This document shows positions 44,991-57,332 of a stretch of DNA of 64,000 nt, piece after piece (within the stretch, counting starts at the first letter, position 1; each line of letters starts with the position of its first letter). This DNA is from Henckelia pumila (Eukaryota; Streptophyta; Magnoliopsida; Lamiales; Gesneriaceae): NCBI RefSeq assembly GCF_033568475.1, contig NC_133122.1, positions 182,299,449 to 182,363,448 of the forward strand, in the 5' to 3' direction. The position numbers and the translations under genes are program-made. The notes under the pieces are model-generated. The model worked only from the letters and a program-made list of their open reading frames with translations. It was not told the DNA's origin and ran no database searches.

Positions 44991-45142
44991 TGTAGAAACG
45001 TTTGGGGAATATATTTTTCATATATATTCAGAAATAAAGATACAATGTATATTTATATACAATCTCACGAGATAGAGATAAGGAAATAAATAAATAAAAA
45101 GATACAAAAGATATACACAATATTTATAAAGATATATTTTCA
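44991..45142 (-). repeat. 5' LTR of the Copia element
   Basis: It runs TGAAAATATA to GTTTCTACA on the - strand and contains TTTATAAATATT as TATA candidate. Confidence 0.88.
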
Positions 45143-45145
45143 ATA

Positions 45146-45995
45146 CGTCGTTCAGTCACCTTCGGTCGCTCTTTGGGTTATTTTACACTAATTTTAAATT
45201 TTATAGTCTTAAGTCTTAACATCCATGAAAGTCTACCATTATAGAGTAACTAGTTATAACTAATGAATTTCATCACCTTTTATATTATATCACTCAGTCG
45301 TCGTTTAGTTGCCTTCGGTCGCTCTTTGGGTTACTTTACACTACAGTTTTAAATTTTATAGTCTTAACATCCATGAAAGTCTATCATTGTATAGAAATAG
45401 TTATAACTCATGAATTTCATCACCTTTTATATCATATAACTTAGTCGCTTTCGGTCGCTATTTGAGTTATTTTACACTACATTTAAATTTTATAGTTTTA
45501 ACATCCATGAAAGCATGAAAGTTATATAGAAATAGTATAACTCATGAATTTAATCACTTTTTATATCATATCACTCAGTCGCTTTCGGTCGCTCTTCGAG
45601 TCATTTTACACTACTTTTAAATTTTATAGTCTTAACATCCATGAAAGTTATATAGAAACAATTATAACTCATGAATTTCATCACCTTTTATATCATATAA
45701 CTCAGTCGCTTTCGGTCACTATTTGAGTTATTTTACACTACATTTAAATTTTATAGTTTTAACATTCATGAAAGTTATATAAAAATAATATAACTCATGA
45801 ATTTCATCACTTTTTATATCATATCACTCAGTCGCTTTCGGTCGCTCTTTAAGTTATTTTACACTACTTTTAAATTCTATAGTCTTAACATCCATGAAAA
45901 TTATATAGAAACAGTTATAACTCATGAATTTATCACTTTTATATAATATCATTCAGTCACCTTCGATCGTTCTTTGAGTTATTTTACACTAGTTG
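45146..45995. repeat. Tandem repeat array, right part
   Basis: About six forward units marked by TTATAACTCATGAATTTCATCAC at about 45254, 45400, 45535, 45660, 45788 and 45915, so the period is 125-146 bp. The unit interrupted by the Copia element continues here. Copies differ by a few bases and short indels. Confidence 0.85.
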
Positions 45996-46831
45996 GACGA
46001 ATGAACTTACAGTATTGGCGCATGAACAATTAAAGATGAAAATATATGGAAAATTAGATTTATAATATATACACAATAATACAAAGCAGTAAATATATAT
46101 TAAAAAAATATTTGAGAAAAATTAAAACTTATTTTAGTATCTTATAAAACTTCAGCCCCTTATAAAAACTACTCAAGTGAGGACACCATTTTTCATACCA
46201 TTTTTACCCCTCTTTGGCATTTGATTTTAATTTCTTATTTCTTCTCATCCACCCTCTTCTCACTCCCCGTTTCACAAAAACTGGCTCACGTTGTCTCTCA
46301 TCCACAAAAACTGCTTCATGTTTCTTCGGCTCCAGATTTCCTCTTACTCTCCAGACGCAATCGAGGTTTTTTCTCCACTCTCTGCTATTGAGGTTTCTTT
46401 GGCTCCACATTTATGATTCCTCTCCTTATTTACTCTTACTCTGCTATAGAGCTTTTTCAAAAGCAAAAAATTATAGCTTAAAAAGTGTCTTTTTTTTTTT
46501 AAAATGTCTACCAAATTCAAACGGGGCCCTAATTTTGACTTAAAAAAGTGCTTATTTAAGCACTTTTCTGGTCAACCAAACACTTTATTAAATGAAAAGC
46601 ACTTAAAAAAATGCTTTTTTGGACTGACTTTTGAAACCAAACGGGTCAATGTTATTTTGTTTAATGTGGATGAATAAGGCAAAAAAAAAAAAAAAAAAAA
46701 AGTAGTTCATTCGTGAAAAAACGAAGAAGAAGATAAGAAGACAGTACAGAAGAGGGAGGAGGGGATGGGGCAATTTGGGCGCTTAGGTTAACATCTATCA
46801 TTTCCCAACTCAGAGAGCGGCGGCGGAGACA
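45996..46831. other. Region upstream of the PPR gene
   Basis: 46140-46460 is C/T-rich with no supported gene. 46450-46650 looks like part of a common repeat (AAAAGTGCTT motifs, CCAAACGGG). A poly-A run is at 46681-46700. The last 100 bp include a purine-rich leader and the start context of the PPR gene. Confidence 0.45.
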
Positions 46832-48681
46832 ATGTGGCGATCGCCGGCAGCACAAGCTTATCTACGGAGGCGCGTGGTTGTGTCAAAATTGCGTCATCCT
46901 ATAGTTCATTCTCAGGTATCATGTCATGAGACCCTAATCTCAAATCTTCAACCTGATAAACCCTTATTTCGGTTCTCGAATTCATGGGTCTCGAAAAGAT
47001 CTGAGTTTTATCAACGAAATAGAGTTTTATCATCGACTGCATTTGAGAGCTACCAGGATTCACCTTCTGAATCGCCGATGGCCGAGGCTGACGAGGCCGC
47101 GGAGGATTTTGATTTTAGCTCAACGAGTACTTTTGATGAAAATACTATGTTTGCTTCATCGGAATATGAGAGTCCGGGTTCAATTTTTGAATAAGGGGCT
47201 GATAGTGTAGGGGTTTACGAGGGAATTGGTGAAATTTTTGTTGGGGAAATGGCGATGCAAGATGAGGGTATCGAGGTAGTGAAGGAGAATGATCCGGATA
47301 GGGTGGAGAGCTTGTTGTCTCTGCTTCAAAGTAGGGGTACCGTAACTGGGCCACAAGTATCTCATTTCGAAGAAATGGGTTTGGTCTTGAATGAAGAATT
47401 TGTATTAAAGGTTCTTGGTACACCATATGTTCCAGCGGAAAATTTGATCAGCTTTGCAAGATGGGCACTGCAGAGGCTGGATTTTAAGGTGACTACGCGA
47501 GTGATGGACTCACTAGTTAGCACGATATGCCAAGAAGATAGTAAGAGAGATGCGTATTCATTGTGGGATTTTGTGAATGAGGTCGGGGAGAAGAAGGGGT
47601 TGGTGAGTACAGAGAGTTTAAACGAATTAATAGGGCAGTTTTCAAGTCTGGGGAAAGAGAAGGCTGCATTTGATGTGTTCAATAAGTTTGAGGAATTTGG
47701 ATGTCTCCTAAATGCTGACTCGTATTACTTTACCATCAAAGCTCTTTGTAAGAGGTTTTTTTATAATTGGGCATTCCTAGCTTGTGAGAAGATGCTAGAG
47801 GCAGATAAATTGCCTGATATTGAGAGAGTTGGAAAGATAATTTCTTACTTGTGTAAAGGAGATAGGGCTAAAGATGCACGTTTGGTTTATCTATATGCAA
47901 AAGATAAGAAGATTTATCCTCCCAGGTCGTCTATCGATTTCTTGATTAGCTCTCTTTCTCGAATTAAGAGGACGGATAGGGGAACTGGACAGGAACTTGA
48001 TAAAGAACTTGATGAAGAAACTGTATCACTTGCTTTAGAGATGCTGAACGATTATCCAGGAGTAGATCGAAAGTCTGCAATTAAACCATTTTCAAGTGTC
48101 CTTAAGAAGTTGTGTTGGATTCAAGATATTGGCAGGGCAAAAAGGTTGTTACTTGAAATGATTGATGCAGGTCCGCCTCCTGGAAATTCCAGCTTCAGCT
48201 ATGTAATCAACGGCTTACAAAAGCTGGGGAAATGGATGAAGCATTGAAAATAATGGAAACGATGAAAAGCAGAGGTTTAAAACCCGATGTGTACACTTAT
48301 TCTGTAATCATGAGTGGTTATGCAAGGGATGGTGCAATGGAGGAAGCATGCAAGATATACGACGAAGCCAAAAAGAAGCATTCCAAGCTCACCCCAATAA
48401 CCTACCACACTCTCATTCGTGGATTCTGCAGGCTTGAACAATTTGACAAGGCTGTGGATATATTAGGGGATATGAAACAATACGGAGTTCAGCCTAGCCA
48501 CGACGAGTACAATAAACTGATAAAATCACTCTGTTTAAAATCTTTAGACTGGGAAGCAGCGGAAAAGCTTCAAGATCAGATGGGAGAGAACGGCTTCATT
48601 CTGAACGGGAGAACGAGGGCTCTTATAAGTGCTGTCAAGGAGTTGAAGGAAGGAGATCTTGAAGTATCTTCACCCGGATAA
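46832..48681 (+). pseudogene. PPR protein (similar to Arabidopsis At3g02650), with two lesions
   Basis: One frame from ATG 46832 would encode about 615 residues: an Arg-rich start like a mitochondrial targeting peptide (MWRSPAAQAYLRRRVVVSK), an acidic region, and a helical array with clear PPR motifs at the end (LKPDVYTYSVIMSGYARDG, then TYHTLIRGFCR, then EYNKLIKSLC). PPR proteins bind organellar RNA. Two changes break it. TAA at 47192-47194 stops it after 120 codons, though the same frame continues to 48231. A one-base loss in the A run near 48229 shifts the frame, and the rest (about 150 codons) is read from 48232. The protein between and after is well preserved, so decay is recent, or one lesion is a sequence error. 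The resemblance is from memory, without a search. Confidence 0.85.
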
Positions 48682-49742
48682 TGCACTACCAGATGTGTGC
48701 CATCCTGCTGAAGCTTATACTTCACCGATAAGTACTCATCTTCCTTGCCTGTTGTAGGTACGTTTTAGTCGAAAGTGATGTTTGGTGGCGAAGATTTCTG
48801 AAATGGATGTGTTGCTAATTATATGATGTGTATGATTGTGTCATTTGAAATTTTGGGTAGGTGAGGCCTATGGATTCGGATGTATTTTTTTGTGGAGTTG
48901 TAGTCTTCAATCTTTCGTTTTATTTAAGTCAAATAAACAAGGCTAAGAGAAACCTTTTGCTTCAACTGTTTAGTGTTTTATAATTATAATTGATCAACAG
49001 GTTTACAGAAATATTTGATATTCATGTAATTTGCTTTTATTCAAATATCAATCTTTTATTTCATCAACACTTCAATTTTCTATTTCAATAAATATGCTGT
49101 TATAAATCAAATGATGGGGAAAGAGCTAGTTTGAAATTTAAGATATTTTGGAGGCTAAAATGTAGTACAAGAAAATAATTAACAAGCTAATATTGTTTAA
49201 TCAAACTCAACTCCTCCATAATCACAAGTTTTTTCCCCACTCTAGGCTCAGTTTTTATATAATATGGTGTTCGAGATTAGAGAATTTGAGACTAATATTT
49301 ATGATCTAATATATTATTATATGAGAGAGTTAATATAAAATTTGTAGATACTAAAAAGAGCACTTTTTTTAATTTCTAGTTAAAAAAAGAGCAGCATCAT
49401 AACAAAAAAACCTAGTATAGACGTTAATAATCAGATTTAAGATTTTTATGATAAATATCTTGTTTGCTATTTAACCTTACATTCAGCTTTTCTTGTCACT
49501 TCTTGTTTTTTCAATTCAATTTCTTTTTTTTCAAGAGAATATTTTTTTTTTAAATTCAGTCTTTTTTTTTTAAGGCAAATTCAATGTCACCTGTTGACAT
49601 AATCTCTTTTGCAGTATAGATTCAAATTTTCAGAAAATCATTTTAAAAGCTATTCTCTTCGTCCCGATTACATAGACCATTTTTTTTTTTTTTTTTGTCC
49701 CAAATATAGAGGTTTACGTTATATTTAGTAATATTTTTTAAA
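48682..49742. other. Intergenic after the PPR gene
   Basis: The first 250 bp are likely 3' untranslated sequence of the PPR gene. The rest is AT-rich with poly-T runs (49681-49696). No gene. Confidence 0.45.
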
Positions 49743-50765
49743 GGAAAAATGTCATTTTTAGTCCTGTATTTTTTGGATTAATGTCAAATTTAGTCCTTTA
49801 TCTTTATTAGAATAAAAAATAGTCCCGTAAGTTTCTTCCGGTCATCAAATTTGATCCTTTATACCATAATCCATAATCCATAATCCTTTGATCAGATAGC
49901 TAATGACGATATGAACTTTAATTAAGCATTTTTTTAACCTCACATGTCTATAATATATTTTAAAACTCTCGAATTTGAGAGAAAAAACCATAAGCCCAAA
50001 TCTGCATCAAATTCCTTATTTCTTCAACTATCAATCTCTGATATGAGCCCAGAAACTCTAGAAGGGAAAACTCTAGAAGGGAAAAAAAAACTCTAACCCT
50101 TTTAAGCAAAGGAATGTCTTTATCTGCTATTGTGAGAGAATTCGCTACTCAAACTTAGTGGATTGAAACAAATTTCCGTAGAAGTTCCTACACATTCTCA
50201 AATTTCTGGGTAAGTAATTCTATTGTTATTTTTTTAAAAAAATATTTCTTTGTTTATGGAATGAAAAAAGTGAAGCCTTTTTTCCCTTATGCTGAGAATC
50301 TGAGATATTTGAAAATGATACATTGATTTTAAAATTTTGATTTTTATGCTTAGAGAACAACTCGGTTGTGGGTATTTCATATGGCAAGATGAGCAAGTTG
50401 GTGTAAGATGAAAGTAGATTAGGTATTGAAAAATGTCATATGACATTTACAAGGGTTAAAGTTATTCCCCAAAAATAGGGTGCAAGTGTTTTAAGAAACA
50501 CGTGATGTTCAGTGTATTTGAAATAGTTTAATAACGTCATTACTTACTTAATCATAAAATTCTGGTGTAAATGAGCAAACTTGATGACTACAAGAAACTT
50601 AGTTTAATAACGTCATTACTTACTTAATCATAAAATTCTGGTGTAAAGGAGCAAACTTGATGACTACAAGAAACTTACAAGACTATTATTGATTAAAATA
50701 TAATAAATGACTAAATTTGATACTACCCCAAACATACAAATACAAGAATAAAATGTCATTTTCCC
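49743..50765. mobile_element. Putative Mutator-like element with about 60-bp inverted ends
   Basis: The left end GGAAAAATGTCATTTTTAG and the right end, read inward, GGGAAAATGACATTTTATTC, stay similar for about 60 bp (both go on to TCAAATTTAGTC). Flanks TATTTTTTA and TATTTTTAT could be a 9-bp duplication, but in such AT-rich DNA this is weak. There is no transposase frame. It contains the 76-bp tandem duplication at 50525-50676. Confidence 0.55.
50525..50676. repeat. 76-bp tandem duplication
   Basis: Two copies (50525-50600 and 50601-50676) starting AGTTTAATAACGTCATTACT differ at one base, so it is young. It is inside the putative element at 49743-50765. Confidence 0.88.
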
Positions 50766-52088
50766 TATTTTTATCACCATTTTACTAATATATCCCTATT
50801 AACTATATCTTGAAAAATGTGCAACTATTTTTTAAATACATTAAATACGGATAAAGAGAAGTTTGTATATAATTTACCTTTCCAATGATTTTCTTAATTT
50901 TTTTGAAAAAAACATACTATATATAATCAGGATGAAGAGAGTATTAAATTAAGCAAAAATACCATTATCCACCTTGTTAAATTCTCGTAACACATGATAT
51001 AAAATGAGAAAGTTAATTTGGAATATATAATGTATTAAAAGGGGTTAATACATGCACTATTATCATAAAATTCTGACATAGTTAAAAACTTTCTAACAAA
51101 AAAATCTGCCAACGCTCTATTTTTTAAAATCTGGAGCACACACATTCTCATATTTTCAAGTAAGTACAAGTATACACATCTACGTACATGTCCTCACTAG
51201 TATACATTCTAAAAAATTGAAAACACAAGAGTTAATAGTCACACTTGAGATTTTAAATGTTACTCTCTTTATCTCATTCATTTAGGTTTGTGCGTGTTTT
51301 CACATTACAAATATGTTTGAAAAAATAAATTTTATCAAGTAATTTCTCATTTTACTCTTGTTTAATGAAAATTTCAATAAAATAAAATATTAATTATACA
51401 AATAATTAATTATATTAATTTAATATGAGTAAATTAGTAAAATAGTGTAAAATATAACATTAGATATTGAAAATAGACTACATAATTGAATGGATGGAAA
51501 AAAAAAATATATAGCTTAAAGAGATAACAGAAGAACTATACGTAATTAATTAACCAAAACGAGGAACTAGCTAGGTTGAATTTCAATTATTGTGAAATTC
51601 CTTCCTATAGTACCCTCAATCAGCCTCCACATACAAATTACAGATGTTGCAATTCATAAACCCAAACAAGGGCAAAACGGGAAACTGCGCCACCATATAA
51701 ACTGTGTGTTTCGGCCATGGAAACCAGACACTAGCTCGAAAAACAAAGAAAATGAGGCCACAGAGATTGGGATTTCTCCAAGGGTGGTTGCCCCTCTCTG
51801 TTTCGCCCATGATTTTTCCGCCACATTCAAAGCACCAACAGCCCTTCACCTCAAAAAAAATAAAATAAAATAAATAAAAATACAGCCCTTCACCTCAACA
51901 AACAACACAATCACACAGAGACCGAGAGAGAGAGAGAGACAGTGAATATTTCATGGCTTCTTGTTAGTTACAATGCAAACCGATACGGGTTTTGTTGTTT
52001 GATACTTCTGCTTCTTCTTCTTAGGCATGCATCTGGTTAAGTGAGAGGCCGTGATGATGTTTTTTTTTTGTGGGTTTTTCGGTTTTTC
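50766..52088. other. AT-rich, then a leader-like stretch
   Basis: No gene to about 51560. From 51600 the sequence is richer in GC, and 51900-52020 has CA-rich sequence, a (GA)n run and CTTCTTCTTCTT, which looks like the 5' leader of a transcribed unit. No matching coding frame is visible. Confidence 0.4.
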
Positions 52089-52215
52089 GAGCTAATGGGT
52101 TGGGATGAGGTGATCCGACCCGTATCTTGGCGGGGTGGTCCCGGATGGCGATGTGATGAAATGGGCTTTGTTCATCTCGTGCGCAACCGGTGACTTGCAG
52201 CCATGTCGTGGTTGT
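52089..52215. repeat. GC-rich block S1, first copy
   Basis: This island of GC-rich sequence in AT-rich surroundings starts GAGCTAATGGGTTGGG. It contains possible stems such as GGGTTGG with CCGACCC. It is similar over about 120 bp to 53332-53460. A - strand frame crosses it, but the second copy has a stop in that frame, which argues against a protein. I do not recognise it as a known snRNA, snoRNA, 7SL or tRNA. Confidence 0.6.
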
Positions 52216-52945
52216 GTTTTCTCTGCCCTTGTTGTTAGCATCTGAGCCTCTAGACTTTGTTTCTTTTGTCAATTTTTACAGTTTAGTTAATGAAATTATT
52301 GATGTAAAAGTAATTGCATGTCACATATTGTTTGCTGTGCTAATTTTCTTGCTCGAGAAAACGATTTGATAGTTGGAGGATCTGAGTTTTGGAGAATATA
52401 CCAAGTTTGATTCCTGGGAACTTTCAACGAAGAGTGGCTTTTCTTGCTTGGATTTTGTTTTCTGTTATGCATTGTTTTGCTTTGCTCTTTGGGATTTGTA
52501 GAAACTAAGTTGATGAAGCGAAATTTTCTAAAATGGAAGTTTTCTATTTGGTTGCTAATGGAGATATGGGTTTATTTGTGGATGTATTTGTATTTAGGTG
52601 CATCTTACTTGTGGCAAAAGATGTTATAGTCGCGGCAGAATGTTTTTGGTCTACCGAGTACCACGAATAAAAAAATGTTGTCTCCTTTACTGCGGTTTGA
52701 TTTGATGAATTTAGTAGTATTGCTCAGCGAAATCATTTCCAAGCCCGATTTCTGACTAAAATTTCTTATGGTTATGTTCTGGTGGGATTTCTTAGTTCCA
52801 ATAGTTGAGTTTAGTTTTGCTTTATGCATCATTTAAGAAGTATGAACAGTACTACCAATGATGTCTCACTTTCCTTTTATCGATTCGAGCCTAAGTCTGA
52901 TTTTTGTGGAAATCCAACTTCCAAGTGAAAAGTGAAAAGTACAAG
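52211..52945. repeat. Duplicated segment T, first copy
   Basis: Aligns with 53801-54751 through many phrases, for example CATCTGAGCC, AGACTTTGTTTCT, GGGAACTTTCAACGA and GTGGCTTTTCTTGCTTG. It shows no coding constraint. The second copy is about 216 bp longer because of an extra stretch at about 54089-54291. Confidence 0.75.
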
Positions 52946-53331
52946 TACAAATCACACTAACAAGGGCCTAGAGTTTGGAAGTCAATGTGTAAATCATGAG
53001 ATTTGCGTATATGCAGTACAGATTTGTTGTGTCGATATGACAGCCTGACTTTGACTATCAACTCAGATTTTTTTGGTGTTAGGCTTTAAACAACAGGTCT
53101 TAAACCAACAAGAAAACCGATTTGTTGCCCTACCCAACTTCATCTTCATTGTCGATCACTGTGGTTTCTCTTCATCTTGACATTGTCTGCATATGTATAA
53201 GTTTGCGTGTATGCAGTACAGTACTGTTTGCTGTTTTATATTTCAGCCGGCGATGAAAAGAACATAGTGTTCTGAATCATGCTGTTTCTGGAGAAGTACG
53301 TAAACGATGACTGTTTTTCTTCAATTTTGTT

Positions 53332-53500
53332 GAGCTAATGGGTCGGGCATGGGATTATCCAACCCGTATCTTTGCGGGGCGTTCCCGGATGACGGTGTGA
53401 CGGAATGGGCTCCGCTCATCGTCGCATGCAACTGGTGGTCTGCAGCCCTGGCGTGTTTGTGTTTCCTCTACCCTCTTTCTGAAGATCTGAGCCTCCAATT
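53332..53500. repeat. GC-rich block S2, second copy
   Basis: Similar to S1 with many substitutions, but keeps the order GAGCTAATGGGT, CAACCCGTATCTT, GCGGGGCGTTCCCGGATG, AATGGGCT and CTGCAGCC. In S1 the block adjoins segment T; here about 300 bp separate it from T2. Confidence 0.6.
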
Positions 53501-53564
53501 TGTATTATTCTTCTTTTTTTTAGCTTAAGTTTTCTGCATTTAGACTTCTTAATTACATTTTTAA

Positions 53565-53785
53565 AAATAAATTGCAGACATACCTGTGTTTTAAAGAATG
53601 ACGTGGACCAGAAACCGATCTTTCAAGAAACTATTGGTATTGTTTGGTTATGTATCTACTCGAAAATGTTGCTTCCTTATTGTCTTTCGGTACTCTTTGA
53701 TCGTGTATCAACTTGAAAATGTAATCTTAATTGAGAGTAAGGTGGCATTTGTATGGCAAAACGCGTTCACTCTACCCATATGAAA
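53565..53785. repeat. Duplicated segment U, first copy
   Basis: Similar to about 55325-55555: AAATTGCAGA, TGTTTTAAAGAAT, TGTATCAACTTGAAAATGT and AAGGTGGCATTTGTATGGC occur in the same order in both. Confidence 0.65.
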
Positions 53786-53800
53786 TTATAGATATCCAAT

Positions 53801-54751
<951 letters not shown>

Positions 54752-57077
54752 TTTTTTTTTTGAGTGGAAAAGCACAAGTACTTTTGAACATCATTGATGT
54801 GCTTAATTTATGTTTTCTGCGTTTGAAGTTTGCTTGGTGTCATTAGAAGTGATACTGCACGATCATAGTTAGTTATGAGCTTAGATTTTAATGGTTTATT
54901 CATATACATCATATCATATAATCGCACACATTGTCATTGATTTAAATCCAATGTTTTGATGAAGTTGTCTGGAAGTCATTGCAGATTTATGATTTCTAGT
55001 TATCTCCATGTGTTGTATTGGTATTCGAGGGACGAGTTTGAGTCGTTGGAAATTCTAATATGTAGGGGCCAAGACAAACGGCTGGCTTGTAATGACTGGG
55101 TTGAGATTAGAGATATGGCTGGTGCACAAATTAACAAGCAGCCGTCGGTGAATCATGTGCACCACCACTAAAGGTAACAGGCCGGTTCCAAATTATTTAC
55201 AGATACTAAATTTTACAAATTATTTTTATATGAATTAAGTTTCTTTTTATAAGGATATTGTGTAATAATGTTGTGATAATAAAATTTTCTTTTTTCTTAA
55301 CATTTTTTAAATGTGTGGTGAAATAATAAATTGCAGAAATATTGGTGTTTTAAAGAATAATGTTGAGCATAAACTGATCTTAAAAAAAATCAAAAAACTA
55401 GTTGTGTTGTTTGGTTGTGTATCGGGTCAAAATTGTGGCTTCACTTGATTGTGATTCGTCATTGTTTGGTTGTGTATCAACTTGAAAATGTCGTCCTAAC
55501 TCCTAATTGAGAATAAGGTGGCATTTGTATGGCAAAACGTGTTCATTCTGTTTCAGTTCGAAAATGTTGTTTCCTTAATTTGTTTACAATTTTTACTTTT
55601 GAATGCTACACCGTGCTGGGAATGCTTCACCGAGGGACCATCCAGAATGAATTCACATTTGGCAAACCTATCATCAGACAACTCGAATCCACGTAGGACT
55701 TATGGTACCTTTTACAATTTCTGTTTTTTATATCTGATAATGTGTGTCATAGGACTCAACCTATTGAGGGTTCCCGAGATAAAATACATCCAAATGTAGC
55801 GAATTTGATTGGATTCCGTTGTGAAAGACGCCGGGCAGATATACACGAGGGAGGATCACTCCAACTTTTGCACGAGATCCTTCCTACTGGTTTGTGAGCT
55901 AATTTTTCCTAGCTATTAGGTAATTATATATCATTGTTGATAACTCGTTTTCTGGTGGCTTTCTACTAGATACCTTTGGTCGGAAGGACAAAATGATGGT
56001 GGCAAATGAAATGTCAAGCATGTTGGAAGCATTTCACGACAAGGAACTTTTCCGTGGCGCTGTCCATTCTATAACAATCTTGGTCCTGAGGTTCCTTTAC
56101 TTTCGTTGTTTCTGTTTTTCTTTTACCAAAGTTCTTGCATGTCAGTAACTCTTGTCAAGATCCCATTCATCTTTGCGGTCGTGTACGACAAAAATCCAGT
56201 TGTATGACATTGGGCCGTTCTCATACTTTGAACACCGGCATGTGTATGAGGAGCTTGGTCAGAACCTTTACTGTTTTCATGGGAAATATCTGGAAGTTAT
56301 GCATCCATTTTTTTGTTCTTTGCTTGTTATCTATGAACTTAGATGCTTATCTTTTGTCAATGTTATTTGCATGTCCACAGGAAGTTTGGAAGGTAAATGT
56401 ATCGCATAAGTTGTCTCTTTTATGTATTTAGCTTTTTGTGTATCCCGATATCTAGTTATTTTTAGAGCTTTAATTCGTGCATCAAACCTAAAATGAAACA
56501 TAGTTTGTTGAAACTCGTGACATACTGTGTGATGAGTTTTTGAACATTCAGCAGCTGCACTTTTTCACTGCTAAAAGCCAACGTGCACTTCTCTTGCTCC
56601 TTTCTCCCTCTCCTTGCACAAACATGCATGTACAAGTATAAAACCAAAATTTTATTGCAATAACTATATATTGATGTTCAAACGACTTAAAACGATGAGT
56701 TTCTTGGCAGAATTTGCACATTTAACTCTCAGTAGACGTGGATGATGAAATGGACCTTTATAATCTTGGTTGATGATTAAAAGTTTTATACAAGTAAAGC
56801 CTGTATAGAGAGGGTTATGATTGCCTTCTTCCGCCTAACACTTAAATGGAATAATTATTTAGTTTTGAAATTTCACGAAGCTTGTGGCATTTATCATGTC
56901 AAGGCATTCTTTCGTTCTTTAAACCCGTACTCAAACATTTGTAATCGAAATTGTAGAGTTTGTCTGATAGGCATAGTTTCTTGTTTTTCAGGTGTAACCA
57001 TTTGATTATTAGATGTTGGCTATACTGCCTAGATTTCACCGAGAAAAAAATAGTCAATCCTCCACGTTGGAACTATT
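54752..57077. other. Degenerate region with exon-like fragments
   Basis: No intact gene. Short protein-like pieces on the + strand are GMLHRGTIQNEFTFGKPII (about 55617-55675), RRADIHEGGSLQLLHEIL (about 55830-55885), DTFGRKDKMMVANEMSSML (about 55970-56025) and QLYDIGPFSYFEHRHVYEEL (about 56200-56255). Plausible GT/AG borders lie near some of them, but I cannot build a continuous frame or name the family. 55325-55555 is the second copy of segment U. Confidence 0.4.
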
Positions 57078-57093
57078 GGATTGTCTATTATTA

Positions 57094-57316
57094 ATTTTTT
57101 TTTGTGACGTGGAAACTTGCAGTCGCTATCTTTCGGTGCGCTCTGGGTAAACCTCGGACTAACGCAATAGCCTGCAAACCACGCTTGTCAGGTAACCACA
57201 CTAGGCAAACCCTGTGTGACAGACTAGTCTAAGAAGGTGTTGACAGGAGGAATCGAACTTATGACCTATGGCCAAGAGTTTACCTACTCCATTAACTTGG
57301 ACACCCACTTGGGGGC
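57094..57316 (-). mobile_element. tRNA-derived SINE
   Basis: On the - strand it starts near CCCCCAAGTGGGTGTCC at 57316. It has Pol III boxes, A-like TTAATGGAGTAGG (about 57296-57284) and B box AGTTCGATTCC (57259-57249), and ends in an A tail seen as T's at 57095-57103. The 16-bp duplication GGATTGTCTATTATTA (57078-57093 and 57317-57332) shows insertion by LINE-type target-primed reverse transcription. The length of 223 bp fits plant SINEs; the layout is like the Au family, but I did not compare sequences. Confidence 0.87.
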
Positions 57317-57332
57317 GGATTGTCTATTATTA

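Larger units (their letters stand above)
40578..45142 (-). mobile_element. Ale-like Ty1/Copia retrotransposon
   Basis: The LTRs of 152 bp (40578-40729 and 44991-45142) differ at about three sites, all transitions, so it is fairly young. On the - strand the order is LTR, primer site, gag, protease, integrase, RT, RNase H, polypurine tract, LTR. Integrase before RT defines Copia; the short LTR and the gag type suggest the Ale/Retrofit lineage. The whole polyprotein would be one frame from 44878, apart from four stops (44531, 44114, 42788, 41033) and a 1-bp loss near 40929. It interrupts the tandem repeat array; I see no exact 5-bp target duplication (CGCTG against CGTCG with the TAT-extended border). 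Confidence 0.93.

Noticed and set aside
40573..45150. Target duplication of the Copia element
   Set aside because: Flanks CGCTG and CGTCG (with a shifted LTR border) are alike but not identical, and they lie in a repeat unit with that motif, so no duplication is claimed.
46681..46700. Poly-A run as a retrogene or SINE tail
   Set aside because: No target duplication or Pol III boxes were found next to it.
52021..52272. 83-codon - strand frame over block S1
   Set aside because: The second copy of the block has a stop in the same frame, and no family is recognised.
52089..53500. S blocks as 7SL, U snRNA or snoRNA
   Set aside because: I find none of the diagnostic boxes or the plant upstream-element/TATA promoter that these genes need.
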